A DNA stretch of 64,000 nt from Watersipora subatra (Eukaryota > Bryozoa > Gymnolaemata > Cheilostomatida > Watersiporidae): assembly GCF_963576615.1 (NCBI RefSeq), contig NC_088715.1, forward strand, positions 64,865,981-64,929,980. The letters are read 5' to 3'. The notes under the pieces were generated by a model. The model ran no database searches, had not been told where the DNA came from, and was given only the letters and a program-made list of their open reading frames with translations. Made by a program: the position numbers and the translations under genes. Below are positions 1 to 12,100 of this stretch, piece by piece. Every line of letters begins with the position of its first letter. Within the stretch, counting starts at the first letter, position 1.

Positions 1-933
1 TTTCAAAAATAACTAAACTACACCAGGTTACAGTAACACCTACTCGCCATGACTCATCACACAATAAAAGATTTCGTACAGATAGCAGACAAATTTTTGC
101 AGGTGGAATCCAAAACAGTTACTGATGTGAACACAGTAATCATTTTAGAGCAACAAGTCGAACAAGTCCATACGTCTTCACCAAACTAACTAGACAAAAT
201 CTTGAAAAAATTGGAAACTCTTACTACCAACCAAGCTAATTTGAGGAAACAGGCTAACAAATCTACTAAGAAAGTCACTCACTGTTAAAACATGCATCCA
301 TTGTGGAGGCTTGACATTGGAAAACAGACTGCCAAAACAAAGGGCAGTACGAGCACAGACCAGCAAGCAGCCAACGAAAACACCATTAGTCTAGCCCAGT
401 GACAGGTTCTACTTGGCCAGTACTACCAAAGACTGCTTGAACTAGACTTACTCTACATGAGGCTCTACACGCCTGCAAAGAGGACACGTCTATACCGACA
501 CCAAAGGTTAAACACTTAGCTATCAAAGTTGCCTATACGTGCCCAGCAAGATTGAAAGTGGAATGTCTGTACACTATCTACTCTATATCATAGATAGTAA
601 CAACAACTTATCGAAGGGAGCTTTTGACCACCTGCCCTCCACAATACAATACAGACATGATGCAAAAAGAATCTCAGCCTCAAGGGTTGACATTAGCAGC
701 TTTTTGCTCTATGGAATAATCACTCTACAAAGCAGAATACACAGAGGTTTTTGGCAACAGCAGCAAAAGTTTCCTTTCGAGTTGCAAACATAGCGAAGGA
801 TGCCACATTCGGTATGAAGTTTCCCATGGATTTCCAATGTTAGTTACTAATGGAAAAAGGCAAGCCCAGGTTAAAACAATACCTCCTCACTTATACATAG
901 AAGCACGGTGATCTAATTTGCTCAAAGATACAA

Positions 934-2760
934 GTGATACAGCTCACAAGTATCTCAGCCAATTCTGAATGCCAGCTTGAGTCTCATCCAATCACTAAAA
1001 CAGCTACACCAATTGCAATGGTGTATCACTTTGCCCCCAAAGACCTTGGGTTTAGGATTGTTTCCACATCAATGAAAGTCTCAAAAAACAATCGACAAAT
1101 AGAGGTACGTTATATCAACCCACAGTCGGCTCCTATCAATATTCGCCCAGGCACTAGCATCGGGCTGTTCACAAGTTTAGAGGATGAACTCAGCGCCATC
1201 ACAAACTCAGCGCCAAACCTTCACTTCACCATGGCAATCCCCCAAGTCTAACACTTCATGGGCAGCAAGCTGCATGTTCCCAAAAACATGTAACTCCTGC
1301 TGACACAAGCATTCAAAATGTGCACAAATGCAGAACAAAACAATCAGCTTACGCAGCCGATTGCAAAATACGCAACTGTGTTTAGCACAGGAGACCACGA
1401 ATTGGTTGTGACCGAGCTAGTCACACGTGAAATCCCTACTCTGCCAGGAACTAAGCCTATCAAACCGGCAACTAGGTGGCTAGGGATAAAAAAGGACCAA
1501 GAGGTAAAATGGCAAGTACAGGAGTTGGTGCGACTCAGCTTGGTGGAGGCAGTCAACAGCCCCTAGAACTCCCCAGTAGTACTCATTAGAAAGAAAAACC
1601 ATTCCTGAAGACTGTGTCGATTACAGGAAACTCAAAGCAGTTACTAGGAAAGATGCGTATCTATTGCAACGTATAGATGACAGCATGGATTCACTGTTAG
1701 GTGGCGTCTACTTCTTAACATTGGATCTTGTATCCAGGTATTGGCAGCTCAAGATAAGCAAGAATGCTAGCAACAAGGCCACCTTTGCGACAAAAATTTG
1801 GCTATGAAAACTAAAATGCTTGCCATTTGGGCGTACATCAGTACCGGTTACAATCGAACAGTTGCTGAAAAAAGTTCTGCATGGTATTAAATGGAATTCC
1901 CTACTGCTCTACTTTGATGTTGTTATAATCTTTACAAATGATTTTAAAATTCACCTGAATAGATTGGCCACTGTGTTAGAAAGGTTCAAGCAAGCCAACC
2001 TGAAACTCTAAATAGCAAATGTGAGTTACTGCAAAAAGAATTCATTTACCTGGGCATGTAGTCAGTCACTGGGTCAAAACAGACCCAGAAAAATCAGGGT
2101 TGTAAGACAGTAGACAATTCCCAACTACCAGACAGAATTGCGCACATTTTCTCAGTTGGTGGATTATTATCGTCATTTCTGCGTTGATTATGCCATGGTA
2201 GGCAAGACATTAAATTACCTTACTGCTAAAGGATCCAAGTTTGAATGGAGTAAAACAGAGGAGAGCTTTTTTCAGAAGCTGAGAACATTTCTACTCGAAG
2301 CACCAGTGTCATTCTACCCAAACCCAGCTGAGCAATATACATGTATACTGGATATGAATGCTAGCCTGGATGGTGTCAGAGCTATACCCTAGCAAGTTAA
2401 ACAAGGGAAAGAGAGACTGATTGCTTATTGCTCCAAGAACCTCTCCAGTAGCAAAAGGAACTAATGCACCACAAAAAGAAAACTCCTTGGATTAGTACTC
2501 GCTGTGAAGCATTTCAGACTATATTTGTATAGGTAACAATTCATCTTGCACACTGACCACACTTCACTTCTGCAGTTATACAGGAGAAAAGACTAGCTTA
2601 CAAAGTGGCTTGGTGGCTGGAAATGCTGTCAGAATTCAGATTCCAGCTCCTACACCGAGCTGGCAACAAATATGGCAATTCTGACGGGCTCAGCCAAACC
2701 TGTCCAGAATGCAAATAATGCCAACATATTGAAAACATACATGTAGATGCAAGGCCTACT
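934..2760 (+). pseudogene. Gypsy A pol remnant: linker, reverse transcriptase, RNase H
   Basis: 934-1,250 matches the linker after the protease (motif RPGTSIGLF, like the GTYT/GAYT linkers in gypsy D and E). 1,318-1,566 is the start of the RT (fingers region, GTKPIKPATR). 1,820-2,011 covers the palm, where the catalytic YxDD box reads YFDVVIIF, so one aspartate is lost. 2,138-2,392 is the RNase H entry (DYYRHF, KGSKFEW, ILDMNAS), followed by AYCSKNLSSSKRN and VKHFRLYLY to about 2,600. Frameshifts and stops separate the parts, so no enzyme can be made. Confidence 0.78.
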
Positions 2761-3079
2761 ATGACAGAACTACAAGAACGAGGCTGTGATATAGAGAAAG
2801 AAGTTATTACCAGGCAAATCAGGCAGATGAACCCAGTAAGCCCAAAAATACCTGCTTTACAGCAACAAGCTGCCAGCAGCATAGATCATCTTGACACAGC
2901 ATTAGAGCCGAGTCAGGGAATCGACAGAGAGACGCTCAACCAAAAACTTAAAACGCTAACAAAATAACTGCACTTATGTCGAATAGAAGACATGTAATGA
3001 TCTTACAGATCAAAATAAGTCATAACAAGCAAACAGGTTGAGTAATTGTCTGCCCCACAAGCATGAGATCATTGGCCAT

Positions 3080-4150
3080 GCAAAAAGCACACACTCAACA
3101 CAATGCTAGAATAAACGAAATGTACAAAAGATTATGGCTCATATAGTACTGGCCTGACTTGTCCGGTGACATCCGTAGGATGGTAAAAACATGCAAATTC
3201 TGTCAGGCAGCAAAGAACAGCAGACACTCACGCAACCAGGGCAAGCACAGATTATTTGCTGGCAGGCCCTGATGAGTCATATGCATCAACCTTGTGGGAC
3301 TTCTTATCCCAACCCCAAAAGGAAACAAAATCATCTTGGTTTTATCCTCTCATTTCACCAGATGGCGACATGTTATTGCCATCCTAAATAGGATCGTTGA
3401 GACAGTCGCAAACATATTAGGTCAAAGGAGTTATGCTTATTTCTGGCTGCCTGAAATAATTCACAGTGACATGAAGACTCAGCTTGTGTCAAAACTCATG
3501 CATGAGCTGTTTAACATGTAGGGGGTCCGCAAAAGCCACACCACTAGTTATCACCCACAAGACAATGGAAATTGTCTTGTGGATGATATCTCCATCATTC
3601 CTTGTCTTGTCCACAAGACATGAAATGGTGGAGCATAGAAATTGTGATCTAGGAGATGCTCTCAGATTACTGTTGCTATCAAAAGATGAAACTAATCGGG
3701 ATCTGATACTACCTCAGATCATGCAATCATTATGTGCTACACTACATTCACTCACCAATGAAACCGCTAACTTTATGATGTTGTGGCGAGTACAGAACTT
3801 ACCAGATAATCTCATTGCTGAGCCAAGACATCCAAAGCATTGAAGAAGTGATTATGCAGCAAAACCCTCAAAAAAGATGGTTAATAGTCAAAGATTTGCT
3901 AGTGATCAGCACTGTGACATCAGGAAAGCTGACTCTAAAACAGAACCAAATTTGTGAAAGGGGATCAAGTATGGCTGTTGGCTTTGAGTTTCAGGATGCA
4001 AAGCAGTACCAAATTACAACCTAAGTATTACAGCCCATATGTAACACTTGAACAATTGAATAATGGTACTTATAAAATAAAACGAAATGACAAGGTCGTG
4101 ATCGTGAATGCGAAAAACCTCCAATTATATTACCTAACAACTGTTTTCTG
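3080..4150 (+). pseudogene. Gypsy A integrase remnant
   Basis: The zinc-binding half is visible near 3,130-3,230 (WPDLSGDIRRM, CKFCQAAK). The core follows with PTPKGNKIILVLSSHFTRW (about 3,305-3,365) and HSDMKTQL in place of the usual HTDQG box. The region of the catalytic glutamate (YHPQDNG) is broken by a local inverted duplication at 3,555-3,620. 3,660-4,150 carries the post-core part (LPQIMQS, GDQVWLLA, NGTYKI). Several stops; inactive. Confidence 0.72.
3555..3582. repeat. Perfect 12-bp hairpin inside integrase remnant
   Basis: Arms 3,555-3,566 and 3,571-3,582 are perfectly complementary with a 4-nt GGAA loop, and similarity extends outward with mismatches. A second hairpin (3,603-3,620, 8-bp arms, CC loop) carries the same ACAAGACA word. 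This looks like a small inverted duplication of integrase sequence. Confidence 0.85.
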
Positions 4151-4330
4151 GGAATCTGTCCCTAGTTACGAAAATCCTGGTCGCCAGCCACCAAAAGCTA
4201 GGCAGGGAGTTGGAAGACAGAATACTGTTTGCCAAAATGAGAAAGAGGATCAGCTGCTCCCTCTAGAATATCGCAGCATCAAGGTTACTACCCCCAACAC
4301 CGGAATCGTCCATCCCAGACCAAATTAAAA

Positions 4331-5946
4331 CTAGCAGGAATTCTAATGAATCAGTATTAAAATAGTACATAAGAATGAGCTGCCCCAACAAATTCTGACT
4401 GATGAATAGAAGGAGGCAGAGCCTCAAGATGGCAATCAAACAATAGCAAAGACATTAAACCCGCCCATTCACACTAGGAGGCGCCCCCGATTGGCTTACA
4501 GATTTTGAACTAAACCAGCTTGCGTCAATTAATTAGACAAAATAACCTTTTCACTCTAGTCAGAGAAAAACACAAGGCATTTTTGCTCTCCGAAAAACCA
4601 ATTGTTTAAAAATTGGGTTAGCACTTCAATTCTAAGAGAGTGATGTAATCTGGTATAAATAATAACTATACATATCATTAATTATTACTTTTTGTGTGCG
4701 TAATCATTATATGTGTATAATATGTTTAGCCGTTATATAATCATGTGTCAAGGGTAGGGCCTGTTTGCTGCTAACTGCAGATCATTGTAACTCATATATA
4801 ATTAGCAATCCTCTTTACCCTCTTCAACTTACCAAGGCCCACATTCTAGGATATAAATACATGAACTTTTGAATGTGTATGTAGTATGGTGGTTATATTC
4901 ATTTTGGTGCACACAACGCGACATACTACAAACTTCTCTGGATCTTTCTACAAGCATTAACTAGGTAGAAATATGTGCATCACACCAGCATTTACAGTGC
5001 ACCAGCAAGCATCATCGTCAACCAATGACTAGGTTGGGAATCTTCTAAATCGCACCAGCAACACAGTGCACCAGCAACCATCATTTTTAATATTAGGCTG
5101 GCATCTCCACGCACCAGCAGGACAGTCGTATCTTCCTGACCGTTTCCACTTGTCAGGACTCAGAAGAAGTAGCATTTTTCTTTTTAAAAGCAGCAGCAAA
5201 TTTGCAGTTGCATACCCTGCAAACAGAGGATCGCAAATTGGACAACTTTCCTTAACCTGCTAACCAAAATTCGCTTCATTATGTTACTTTGAAGAGCAAT
5301 AGATTACACCTCTTCAGCACCTTTGGTTTTCAACATTAAGATGGAAATTTAACAATACAGAAACAGCAGCAATAAATTAACGACATCAGTATTATAACAC
5401 CAAATATTTAATTGATGCAAAACAGACTTTATCTAGCCATTACTAGCCATTACTAGCCATTACTAGCCATTACTAGCCATTACTAGCCATTACTAGCCAT
5501 TACTAGCCATTACTAGCCATTACTTGCCATTACTTGCTAATTATTTCACATTTAAACCCCTTTGCAGTTATTTTATTTGTTCTCCTAACTTATTTGAACT
5601 GCACAAAACACTTTTCTCATCGTATGAAGTTTAAAAGTTAGAATTTTAAATGTTATATATACCAAATATAACTAAATGTTCCATGCAATGACTTTTTATT
5701 TCTCAGGCGACACCCGACATTCACCTAGGTTTACTGTAAATATTATGATCTAATAGAAACTAACTTAATAACCTTTTCAGCCATCAAGTGTATCAAACTA
5801 CAATGTACATTTTACTCTGTAGTAAAGAGCAATTTTTTTCATATCAGATGCCGTTTCGTTATATAATTCCTATTGTAGCCAAACAGTACTATGTGTTCAT
5901 GTACTGTACTTGCATGGATTGTTTTCTAACTCCAATACATTATAAG
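4331..5946 (+). other. Non-coding stretch between gypsy A and first sushi exon
   Basis: AT-rich, no supported exon. It holds two TATA-like words (TATAAATA near 4,653 and 4,851), a cluster of GCACCAGCA words at about 4,980-5,120 and the 10-bp tandem array at 5,433. It may include the gypsy A 3' LTR and the intron before the first sushi exon seen. I found no credible signal-peptide exon here. Confidence 0.5.
5433..5537. repeat. 10-bp tandem repeat, about 10 copies
   Basis: Unit TACTAGCCAT repeated head to tail with eight perfect copies (5,441-5,520), one variant at each edge (first bases ATC, last TACTTGCCAT) and a decayed copy after that. The unit length is close to one helical turn. Simple intronic or upstream satellite. 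Confidence 0.95.
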
Positions 5947-6126
5947 GGAAAGACTGTGGGCAAGCACCAAAAGTAGAAAATGGTGAACTGTATCGTCATC
6001 TCTACAACACTACCTTTGAATCTGAGGCTATATATGCTTGTGTGAGTCATGCATACCGAATGGTGGGATCTGAGCTAGTGCGATGTACAGAAGATGGAAC
6101 CTGGTCAACACCCCCCATCTGCCACA
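5947..6126 (+). CDS. Sushi exon 1 (type X)
   Basis: Acceptor ATAAG|GG, donor CACA|GTAAGT, 180 nt, phase 1-1. Encodes one complete sushi domain starting DCGQAPKVENGE, with cysteines in the order expected (DCG, IYACVSH, VRCTEDG, PICH) and the GTWSTPP tryptophan motif. A potential N-glycosylation site is NTT. This copy has no close relative in the window and is the first recognisable exon of the series; earlier exons may lie outside. Confidence 0.87.
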
Positions 6127-9100
6127 GTAAGTCTAACACAAGATTGTCATATTAAATAGTCTGTACATTCAATGCATACTTCGTTGTACACAGAAGATGG
6201 TTTAGATGAGCTTTACTTCATGACTTTATAGAAGGTATATCATGCAATGAATTGAAATTCAAATGGTTATAACAGCTATAATAATGTAATATGTAATATG
6301 TAATATTACATTAATTATGTAGTATTACATATTACAGATGTAATAGGTAACATGTTATACAAATCACTTACATCAGCTTACCAAAAAAATTAATTTATCA
6401 TAATACTAAATAATGCAAAACAACAACAACTTTAGTATAGTATATATACATGTATATATATATATATATATGTAATACAATAAAATCATTGTTGTATCAT
6501 ATTATAAAAAGACTATATTCTATCATGTATATTATTATATTATGTACATGTATAAGCTTTGTATATTCTGTCATGTACATCTATTTGCTAGATACATTCT
6601 ATGTTGTACATGTATATGCTATGCAGTCTATAAAAGTACACCATCTAACATGGCACTTTGAAAGATTTGACTAATTTCTGTTTTTAGAGCATTTTTTGCA
6701 AAGGTGACATATGTATCAAATTGCTAGGTTGTATCAAACAAAGCACAAGTGTATGAAGTGTTCTATAAAAGTCGCTCCTCAAAGTTTTTCAAATTACTTA
6801 ACAGTGTGTGGTGCACAGTAGTCAGCTACTAGCAGATGGGAAGTCTGAGTGATTTTACCCCGTGGGTAGTAAAGGGCACGGTGCACCTGTTTATCAAATA
6901 ATATTTTATACTAGACAAGGGAAGTTTAGTATGTTGTATAAGAGACATGCAAAGTAAAGTATACCACAACTTTATCAAACTCGAATATTTTATTTTAGTC
7001 ACATCGGGAAGTTACTGTGTAACCCTAGATTTGTATCACCTACTTCAGACTTAACCATACGTATCAGCCATAGACACCACCTGCAACAGACTTAACTGTA
7101 CCAAACAGTCATTAGCACTTAGCACCTGCACCAGACTTAACTATACCTAACACCTGTAGGTTCTTGCCACCTGCACCAGAGTTAACCCTACTTAACTCTG
7201 TTAATAATCTAGAAAACCCTAGTAGCACTGTTGCAAACAATTCCTAACTCTCACTCATGATCTCCCAATAGAAGTAAACTGTGGACCTCCACCAGTGGTC
7301 GACAATTCTGAAAAGCAAGTATCTGGACACTCGTATAATGATACAGTCAGATATGAATGTGATGTTGGATATGAGATGATTGGAGATGATACTATAGTAT
7401 GTCAAGAGACAGGATATTGGACTGTACACCCTGATTGTAAAGGTACATCAATATTGGACTGTGCCATCTGAATGCAAACATCTTTTGTAACAATATTATT
7501 GTTTATTAATAAATAAGATAATTAATCCTGAATAATCATATTCTGAACAGTAAATTAATTTGTGTTTATTACTGTTGTTATTATTATCATTATTACTATT
7601 ATTGTTACTATTATTATTATTGTGTATCATTCTCAGCTGGTGACATATGAACAATGATAAGAACATCCTAATTGTGAAGGTAGATTACTATCAGTTACGA
7701 TAGCTATTGCAGGACTTAACTTGCTGAAGTGCTTATATTATCTACATGTGGGTGCCGCTTTATGTACTTACAACACTTTTATATATAGTACATAAAACAC
7801 TTGTGTGTACTTACAACACTTTTATATATAGTACATAAAATACTTGTTTGTACTTACAACACTTTTATATATAGTACATAAAATATTTGTGTATACTTAC
7901 AACACTTTTATATATAGTACATAAAATACTTGTTTGTACTTACAACACTTTTATATATAGTACATAAAGTACTTGTGTGTACTTACAACACTTTTATATA
8001 TAGTACATAAAATACTTGTCTGTACTTACTACACTTTTATATATAGTACATAAAGTACTTGCTTGTACTTACTACACTTACATGTACTTAACAAACTATT
8101 ATGTACTTACTACAGTCCTATATATTTACAACATTTTCTCGTACTAGTTTTCGATGAGTTTTTATTCTGTTAAGTTTTGTGACATATTACTCTATGTCAG
8201 GGTACAGTACTATTAATTGTGTTTAGTTACTAATCATGATAGGGCTAGATAATCAGCTCATAAGCTTTGAGCAGATTATTGTCAAGTTTCAGACTAAGCG
8301 TCTAGGTATGGACGATGAATTCAAGCACATTTGTTATCATATCAAGCAAACATATTTTAAAGCCACCGGTGACACTTGTCAACATATGTATTAAACATTT
8401 TACTCAGGTATAAACATGTTTGTAAGTAAACATTTCAAATTGGGAGTAAGCCAAGGTTATTCACTTTACTGGGTCACTTCCACTATTGGCTTTCACTAAG
8501 AGCCAATAGTGGAAGTGTAGAGAAAAAAGAAAAAGGTTTAAAAACATATACGGTTAAACCTCTAGGTGAATGCAAGCTCTATTTGAACGCCACCTCCAAT
8601 TGACCGCCACCCTGAAAGAAGGGTTAAAAAAAAGACCACCACTTTCCAATTGAGCGCCACTTCCATTTGACCACAACTTTGACATTATTTGATCTTTATG
8701 AGCCCATGATATCAACTAATCAGTGGAAAAGTGTCCACAAAATCATATTAATAATGAACCGTTTATATCTATAACAAATAGGTATCTTGTTTTCCAATTC
8801 CAAAGCTTTTCGTTTTCTTTTCGCTAAAACTTTCAAAGCAGCACCATAAAAATAATCAATAACGGTCTCAGGCTAGTAGTAGTTCCTTGTTTAGCGCGGT
8901 CTTTCTACTTCGAATTACATGTACCTATATAAAAAGCGGTTTAAATTTACGGTGGTAGATGAAACTTCGAAAGCCACGCCATAGAAATAATTACCAACTG
9001 TCTCAAGCTGATAGTAGTTTCTTGTTTAATTTGGTCCTAATATTTTGAAGGCCATGCATATAAAAATGGGTTGCATGTTTTGGACCAAAGGTTACGTTTA

Positions 9101-12100
9101 GCAAGCAAACTTTTATACATTGCATTGGTGCCAAGTTCCACGTGTGAAAGTTTTGCTCTCCCAAAAAATTGTTGGGATGCTAATATCAACTAGTTCAGCA
9201 GTGAAGAAGATGAGTTGAGGTCAGAAGATATTGCGGAAGGTATTAGACAACTAGAAGATGTTCGTTCCATCGAAAGCGACAATCACAACGCAGCTATCCT
9301 AGCAAATGATGGAAATATTTTTGTTTTGAAAATGTTGATTTTGGTTTCTGCATGTAATATAAGTATGGTTCGTTAATGTCACTTGTTCATGAATGTATAA
9401 CTGTGTCATTTGATAAATTTTTGTTGCGTAACTTATAAGTATGCAGATTTATAGCATGATATTTAATAGCAACCGTGCGGCTATCTTATCACGGCTTACA
9501 AAGGGTCGATTCTCATAACTTCACTTCTATTCCACATTAAAAGCTAGTTTTGGCTGCAAACTGTAGCAAACATATCAGTGAGTGCAATGAGCTTTCATTC
9601 AACAGTGTGAAATATAGAATGAAAATATATCTTCAAATTTGGGAATAAGTAAAAATTAAAAATGCCAACAAATTGCAAAGAAGGATGCAGGCTATAATAT
9701 CACCGCAGGTCAACTGCACGCAATAAATATCAACTGGTAGAGATATTTCTCGGTTTTTCAAAGTGCCTTTATTAAGAGATATTTTACAAGTTGAAGGTAA
9801 GTGAGCAGGTTTATTGCATCCAAAAGGTTTAATATCGCCCCACCAAAAAAAGAGCAAAATATAGGTGACATTCACTTTGCCCGTAATAGGGCTAAATTTA
9901 TCTTCCAAAAAATCTGACAAGCCATTTAAAAAATAGACTGCCAGCCTCTATTTGAACGCCGCCTCCAATTGACTGCCACTATATAATAAAAAAAGGTTGA
10001 AAGATAGAGCACCATGGCGTTAAATTAGAGGTTTTACGGTAAGTTAAATGTCTATAGAAACAATTGTCTGACATCAGTTGTTTTATTAATATCTCCTTCC
10101 AGAGGTTACTTGTGGAATGCCTCCTACTCCAGACAATGCTGGTCTGGTTTCTATGACTGGAATACAGTTTGGACAGACAGCTACCTACCAATGTCTACCT
10201 GGTTACACCACTGATGATCCAACATATATAACATGTCAACTGAATGGAGAGTGGAGTCGTGCCCCCAACTGCACCTTGAGCCCAATAGTAGAAGGTAAAT
10301 GGAAGTCTGCCTCAATCATATATAACGGAATTGAAATCTAATTGAGCAACTGGTGGGTTTATTGTATTGCTAGAAGCAACTGTGGGCGCAGGGTTGTTAG
10401 TGTCTGCCAAGTTTTAAATTCACTATTAAACATATTTTAGTTAGTTAGCTCCAGACATCCTTGAAAGGGCAGATGTTTAAAATTATGTTTAACTAGCGGA
10501 ATGACGGGCATTGCACGGGTATTAAAAATTAGCTTGTAAACAGTGACAGATGTAGTAGTTTCCCGCCACTTACCATAAACTCTGCACATTGCCATTGGCT
10601 AATTTGAGTAAGCTAGTATTGCTAAACTTACTAATAAAAGTCATGAAAGTAAGCATAAAATGACGTTGCACCATAACGGAGACCGGTACGCATATTTTCA
10701 CCCACATAGCAACATATATTGCCCGATAAAGCCATCATTCTTGCGCAGTCCAATGATTTAGCATATCATCTGGAGAACGGGAGGTTCTGAGATTAAATCT
10801 TCTGCAATACGAGTTCTTCATTTCAAGATTTTAATAGCTATAGCTGGACACACAGACACACAAACTTTGACAAATATATATATGAAAGATAAATATTCCT
10901 TTAAAAATTCTATACACAAGCATGTTATATTTATGTTTCTAGAAATAGAATGCGGTGTTGCACCGCAGATAGAAAATGGCAATGTATTACTTGCTACCGG
11001 TACAGGAGCTAGATATACGTGTATAACAGGCTATGAAATGACAGGAGAACCTGTTATAGAGTGTCAATCTAACCAGGAATGGTCACCTCTACCACAGTGT
11101 CACAGTAAGAGATCATACATATATGCTCCTCAATTATCTATACACTCTTATAGCACTGGGACAATGTGTAGCATGTCTTACTGCATGTACGTCCCTTTTA
11201 CACACACTTATTATTTATTACGCTATTTCTTATGTTTCAGCTTCGAGTTTTTAAATGCAGCAACAGCTACACTGTTTGTTTGCATGTCTTACTGTATTTA
11301 TACTTTTTATACAAACATTTCTTCTTTATTATGCTAAATCTTATATTACAGTTTTGAGTTTTTCACATGCAGCAACAGCAAACTGAATCATTAATCTGAT
11401 TGTATCTTCAAAAGTGTCAGCTGCACTGTTTGTTACAGAAGTAAACTGTGGACCTCCACCGGTAGTAGACAACTCTAAGAGACAAGTATCTGGGCATTCA
11501 TATAATGATACAGTCAGATATGAATGTGATGTTGGATATGAGATGACTGGAGATGATACTATAGTATGTCAAGTGACAGGACATTGGACTGTACATCCTG
11601 ATTGTGAAGGCATGTAAAGTTCAATTTAGCATGCCGTTTTAGATTGTCTCAAAATATTATTGCAGCAGGGTGCCATCACCAGGGCTGTAGAGACTGAGCC
11701 TTCCTGCCATTGGAGAAAGCTCGATCATCGTTGAGAACAACATGAACGTCAAGTAACACAAACAAAAGACGAATTGAGAAAACAAAATAAAAGTCCTGAA
11801 TATGTTGAATTAATAATAACAATCCGTGCATAGAAGTATGTGCTTATAAAAAAGGCTATTGTTCCAAGAGCAGCTATCCATCAAAACTTTGAATATGACG
11901 ATGCTGGTACAAATGTAAAAATGAGATATCGGTCTGTCTTTGTCTAACTGAATGGACAGAGAAGGTAGAGGCTATTCCTACTCGAGATAATACAATTGCC
12001 CGCGTGAAAAGAATCGACCTTGACCGCGATTTAGCAAATGAACCTCATACAAAAATTGGAAATAGAAGTTCACGAAAACACAAAAAAACATTGCATTTCA

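Larger units (their letters stand above)
1..4330 (+). mobile_element. Decayed Ty3/gypsy retrotransposon A (left end outside window)
   Basis: Short, stop-interrupted stretches read in gypsy order on the plus strand: a protease-RT linker, reverse transcriptase, RNase H, integrase and a basic C-terminal segment ending near 4,328. Codon use is AT-rich compared with gypsy B-D, and it is the most degraded copy in the window. The 5' LTR lies outside. A 3' LTR might occupy part of 4,331-4,940 but cannot be recognised without its partner. Confidence 0.8.
7443..10102 (+). other. Intron with satellite and DNA-transposon remnant
   Basis: No exon. Holds ATT/ATC triplet runs (7,565-7,625), the 43-bp satellite (7,765-8,095), a 17-bp hairpin (8,475-8,517) and a TA-flanked DNA element (8,549-10,041). 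A minus-strand open frame at 9,633-9,920 matches nothing I recognise and is probably chance. Confidence 0.6.

Noticed and set aside
6450-6674. 74-aa ORF beginning in TATA repeats
   Set aside because: Microsatellite-derived Tyr/Ile-rich frame within an intron.
9633-9920. 95-aa minus-strand ORF as a gene
   Set aside because: Hydrophobic low-complexity frame inside a decayed DNA element, no recognisable domain.
11414-11440. Open frames running from upstream of type A exons (e.g. starting MSAALFV or MFQFRV) as signal peptides
   Set aside because: They are translations of the polypyrimidine and acceptor region (CTGCACTGTTTGTTGCAG) repeated before A exons. Splicing explains the conservation better than alternative starts.
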